Source: an uncultured bacterium
Lineage (GTDB): Bacteria; Actinomycetota; Coriobacteriia; Coriobacteriales; Coriobacteriaceae
Assembly: GCA_905214425.1 (NCBI GenBank)
Contig: CAJMLY010000001.1
Location: 62,001-126,000 of the forward strand
Direction: 5' to 3'
DNA: 64,000 nt
Part shown: positions 61,859 to 64,000 of the stretch, piece after piece
Numbering within the stretch: the stretch's first letter is position 1
Layout of the letters: every line of letters starts with the position of its first letter
Notes under the pieces: model-generated
The model's input: only the letters and a program-made list of their open reading frames with translations
The model's database searches: none
Told to the model about the DNA's origin: nothing
Position numbers and translations under genes: made by a program

Positions 61859-62791
61859 ATGTTCTACACGCTAACCGCTAACCCGGCTGTCGACATGACG
61901 GTTTCGAGCTCTCCGCTCGAGCCCGACGAGAACGTCCGCACCGGCTCGGCCAGCTACACGGCTAACGGCAAGGGCCTCGACGTGTCCTTCGCCTTTAAGA
62001 AGATGGGCGTCGACACCGTCGCGCTCGGCTTCTTCGCCGGCTTCACGGGCAAGTTCATCGTCGAGGAGGTCATGAACCTGGGTTGCCTCTGCCGCCCGGT
62101 CTGGACCGACGGTATCACGCGCATTAACACCTACGTCAACGATGGCCAGCACGAGTACGGCATCCTGAACCCGGGTGCTCCTATTACGCCGCAGCACCAG
62201 GAGGAGCTCTACAACATCCTGGATACCGCGGGCGATCTTGAGTGCCTGATCGTCTCCGGCTCCGTTCCTCCCAAAGCTACGCCCGACTTCCTGGCTCAGG
62301 TCATGGAGCACGCTCAGGCTCGTGGCGCCGACGTCGTCTTGGACCTGTCCTCCGACAAGCTCAAGGAGCTCGCTCACAAGAAGCCGCTGCTCATCAAGCC
62401 GAACCATCACGAGATGAAGGCCATCTTCGGCGTGCCGGTCGACACCGACGACGAGGTTCGCGTCGCCATGAAGATGGCTCACGACGCTGGCGTTCAGAAC
62501 GTGCTGCTCACCCGTGGTAGCCGCGGCGACGCTTACTTCTCCAACGGCGAGGACATCTGGTACGCCAAGCGTGAGTTCAACATCAAGCTGGTTTCTTCCG
62601 TCTGCGCCGGCGACTGCACCCTTGCTGCGTTCCTGCACAAGTGGTACAGGGATCGCGACAACGTCGAGGAGGCCATGAAGCTCGCTATGGCCACCGGCGC
62701 CAACGTTGCCGAGTCCGTCGGCATCGGCGACTTCGGTCACGTCGATGAGTACAGCAAGCGCGTTGCTGTCCGCAAGCTCGATCGTCAGTAA
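61859..62791 (+). CDS. fruK: 1-phosphofructokinase family hexose kinase, copy 1 (FruK/PfkB)
   Basis: FruK phosphorylates fructose-1-phosphate to fructose-1,6-bisphosphate. The 310-residue ribokinase-fold protein begins MFYTLTANPAVDMTV and has LIVSGSVPPKATPDFLAQVM, LIKPNHHEMKAI and the ATP-site motif VCAGDCTLAAFLHKW, where the Asp after Gly is the catalytic base. It is the first of two adjacent paralogues; a terminator at 62820 separates them. The start is ATG 61859 behind AGGGGGTA. Confidence 0.88.
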   Translation: MFYTLTANPAVDMTVSSSPLEPDENVRTGSASYTANGKGLDVSFAFKKMGVDTVALGFFAGFTGKFIVEEVMNLGCLCRPVWTDGITRINTYVNDGQHEYGILNPGAPITPQHQEELYNILDTAGDLECLIVSGSVPPKATPDFLAQVMEHAQARGADVVLDLSSDKLKELAHKKPLLIKPNHHEMKAIFGVPVDTDDEVRVAMKMAHDAGVQNVLLTRGSRGDAYFSNGEDIWYAKREFNIKLVSSVCAGDCTLAAFLHKWYRDRDNVEEAMKLAMATGANVAESVGIGDFGHVDEYSKRVAVRKLDRQ

Positions 62792-62819
62792 TCGAAACGC
62801 GACATATTCGTGCGCATGC

Positions 62820-62852
62820 GGCGCCCCGGTTTCGGCCGGGGCGCCTTTTTTG
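62820..62852 (+). terminator. Terminator between the two phosphofructokinase genes
   Basis: GGCGCCCCGG and CCGGGGCGCC arms with a TTTCGG-type loop, followed by TTTTTT. Confidence 0.9.
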
Positions 62853-62980
62853 TTCCGCCATGGGGGAGACGTGTCCTGCCGTACTTCATCGCTTCCACAC
62901 CGTTCACCGAGTTGTCCTAGCCTTTTACCGATGCGTGGAATATACTTTCATTAACACGTTGCTTCGTGAAAGGAACATTC

Positions 62981-63913
62981 ATGATTTACACGCTCACTGC
63001 AAATCCCGCCATTGACTACAACATCGCCTGCGACGGCCTTACTGCCAATACCGTCACGCGTACCCGCAATGCCGTCTACACGCCCAACGGCAAGGGCCTC
63101 AACGTCTCGTTTACGCTTGACCACTATGGTGTCGACACCACGATTCTGGGTTTCTTCGCCGGCTTCTCGGGTGAGTTTATCGTTAAGGGCGCCGAGGCCC
63201 TGGGCGTGCCCGTCAAGCCCGTGTGGACCGACGGTATTACGCGCGTCAATGTGTTCCTCAACGCCGGTCCCGACACCGAGTACAACATGGTCAATGCCGG
63301 TGCCGCCATCAATGAGGCCAACGAGCAGGAGATGTTTGAACTTATCGATTCGCTCGATGACATGACCTGCCTGGTCATCAGCGGCTCGCTGCCTCCCAAC
63401 ACTTCCGAGGGCTTCTTGGCCGAGGTCCTGCGCCGTGTCAAGGCCAAGGGGGCCGAGTTCGTCCTCGACATCTCGAGCCATCAGCTGGCAGACCTCATTG
63501 CTCTGGAGCCACTGCTGATCAAGCCCAATGACGACGAGCTGCTTGACATCTTTGGCATCAAGGTGAGCGGTGGCGACGACGAGTCCGTCAAGGGCGCTAT
63601 GGCCGAGCTGCACGCCAAGGGCGCCAAGAACGTGCTCCTGACCCTTGGTGGCGCCGGTGCGTACTTCTCTAACGGCGAGCATATCTGGTTTGCCAACCGC
63701 ACCTTCGACGTCAAGCTGCTGTCGACGGTGTGCGCCGGCGATTCCTCGCTCGCTGCCTTCCTGTCCGTGTGGCTCGACGCCCCTGAGCGTGTTGAGGATG
63801 CCTTGCGTCTTTCGATGGCCACCGGCGCCAACGTGGTCGAGTGCCCCGGCCTGGGCGATTTTGCCAAGGTGGACGAATATAAGAAGCACATCGAGGTTCG
63901 CCAGGTCTGCTAG
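62981..63913 (+). CDS. 1-phosphofructokinase family hexose kinase, copy 2 (PfkB)
   Basis: A 310-residue paralogue of the preceding protein with the same layout (MIYTLTANPAIDYNI; CLVISGSLPPNTSEGFL; LLIKPNDDELLDI; VCAGDSSLAAFLSVW). Sequence is diverged over most of the length, so this is not a recent duplicate. It probably phosphorylates a related sugar phosphate, such as tagatose-6-phosphate or fructose-1-phosphate. Copies differ at GDC versus GDS after the catalytic Asp. The start is ATG 62981 behind AAAGGAA. Confidence 0.83.
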   Translation: MIYTLTANPAIDYNIACDGLTANTVTRTRNAVYTPNGKGLNVSFTLDHYGVDTTILGFFAGFSGEFIVKGAEALGVPVKPVWTDGITRVNVFLNAGPDTEYNMVNAGAAINEANEQEMFELIDSLDDMTCLVISGSLPPNTSEGFLAEVLRRVKAKGAEFVLDISSHQLADLIALEPLLIKPNDDELLDIFGIKVSGGDDESVKGAMAELHAKGAKNVLLTLGGAGAYFSNGEHIWFANRTFDVKLLSTVCAGDSSLAAFLSVWLDAPERVEDALRLSMATGANVVECPGLGDFAKVDEYKKHIEVRQVC

Positions 63914-63935
63914 CAGCATCGATACGTCGTTGCCG

Positions 63936-63971
63936 AACACCCGCTTTGGATTACCAAGGCGGGTGTTTTTT
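63936..63971 (+). terminator. Terminator after the second phosphofructokinase
   Basis: AACACCCGC and GCGGGTGTT arms around TTTGGATTACCAAG, followed by TTTT. Confidence 0.85.
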
Positions 63972-64000
63972 GCGCGCTGAACGTATCTGGCGTCTGCTGT

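Overview
The window is one gene-dense, almost entirely plus-strand stretch of bacterial chromosome. It holds about 55 protein genes, two tRNAs, one T-box leader and no recognisable insertion sequence, prophage or CRISPR array. Base composition is fairly GC-rich, and GTG and TTG starts are common. The gene order mixes actinobacterial blocks (rsmD-coaD-SepIVA-like-DUF177-rpmF ... rnc-smc-ftsY) with Firmicute-like blocks (Asp23-fakA-recG, plsX-acpP, Asp23-nusB-xseB-tlyA-nadK-recN). With a phi3T-type ThyA, a SigB/RsbW-like pair and a PTS locus, this points to class Coriobacteriia, most likely Collinsella. That assignment is inference from gene content, not from a marker search.

Layout. 1-4905: truB (cut by the window edge), ribF, dnaG and rpoD (cofactor synthesis, replication priming, housekeeping sigma). 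4906-5470: terminator, a near-perfect 54-nt palindrome, and two identical tRNA-Asn genes. 5471-20353: Asp23-fakA-recG-rsmD-coaD, SepIVA-like, DUF177, rpmF, plsX, acpP, rnc, smc, ftsY, ffh (fatty acid use and phospholipid initiation, ribosome maturation, chromosome condensation, protein targeting). 20470-25836: a DUF134-NifX fusion with its own operator pair, thyA-folA, a SpoU methyltransferase, a MATE pump and a corrinoid adenosyltransferase. 25929-39335: ftsH, DUF523, an iron-type alcohol dehydrogenase, T-box-ileS, lspA-rluA, a GT2 glycosyltransferase, a lone prepilin peptidase, dGTPase and rarA. 39436-42598: DUF948, RsbW-like, SigB-like sigma and a PerM/AI-2E protein (a stress sigma operon). 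42751-55943: alaS, ruvX, mltG, yqeG, aroK, a degenerate AroB-like protein, an M24 peptidase, efp, Asp23, nusB, xseB, tlyA, nadK, recN. 56003-63913: a fructose PTS locus, with a divergent RpiR regulator, a fruA-type EIIBCA, HPr, enzyme I and two tandem 1-phosphofructokinase paralogues.

Most genes overlap or are spaced by a few bases, so they are probably long operons. Regulation visible in the DNA includes the ileS T-box with an AUC specifier, a pair of TGACATATGTCA operators around the DUF134-NifX promoter, a palindrome over the thyA -35 box, a palindrome in the rpiR-fruA intergenic region and many intrinsic terminators.

The least explained material lies in the intergenic DNA. There are several unrelated families of near-perfect palindromes (4955-5008, 25325-25354, 28354-28394 with 36149-36191, 32775-32916, 55962-55994, 59218-59545). 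Some share sequence with each other and look like REP or MITE-type dispersed repeats. Other points worth a second look are an AroB-like protein lacking two metal-binding histidines, an RsbW-like protein lacking the N-box asparagine, and an orphan prepilin peptidase.
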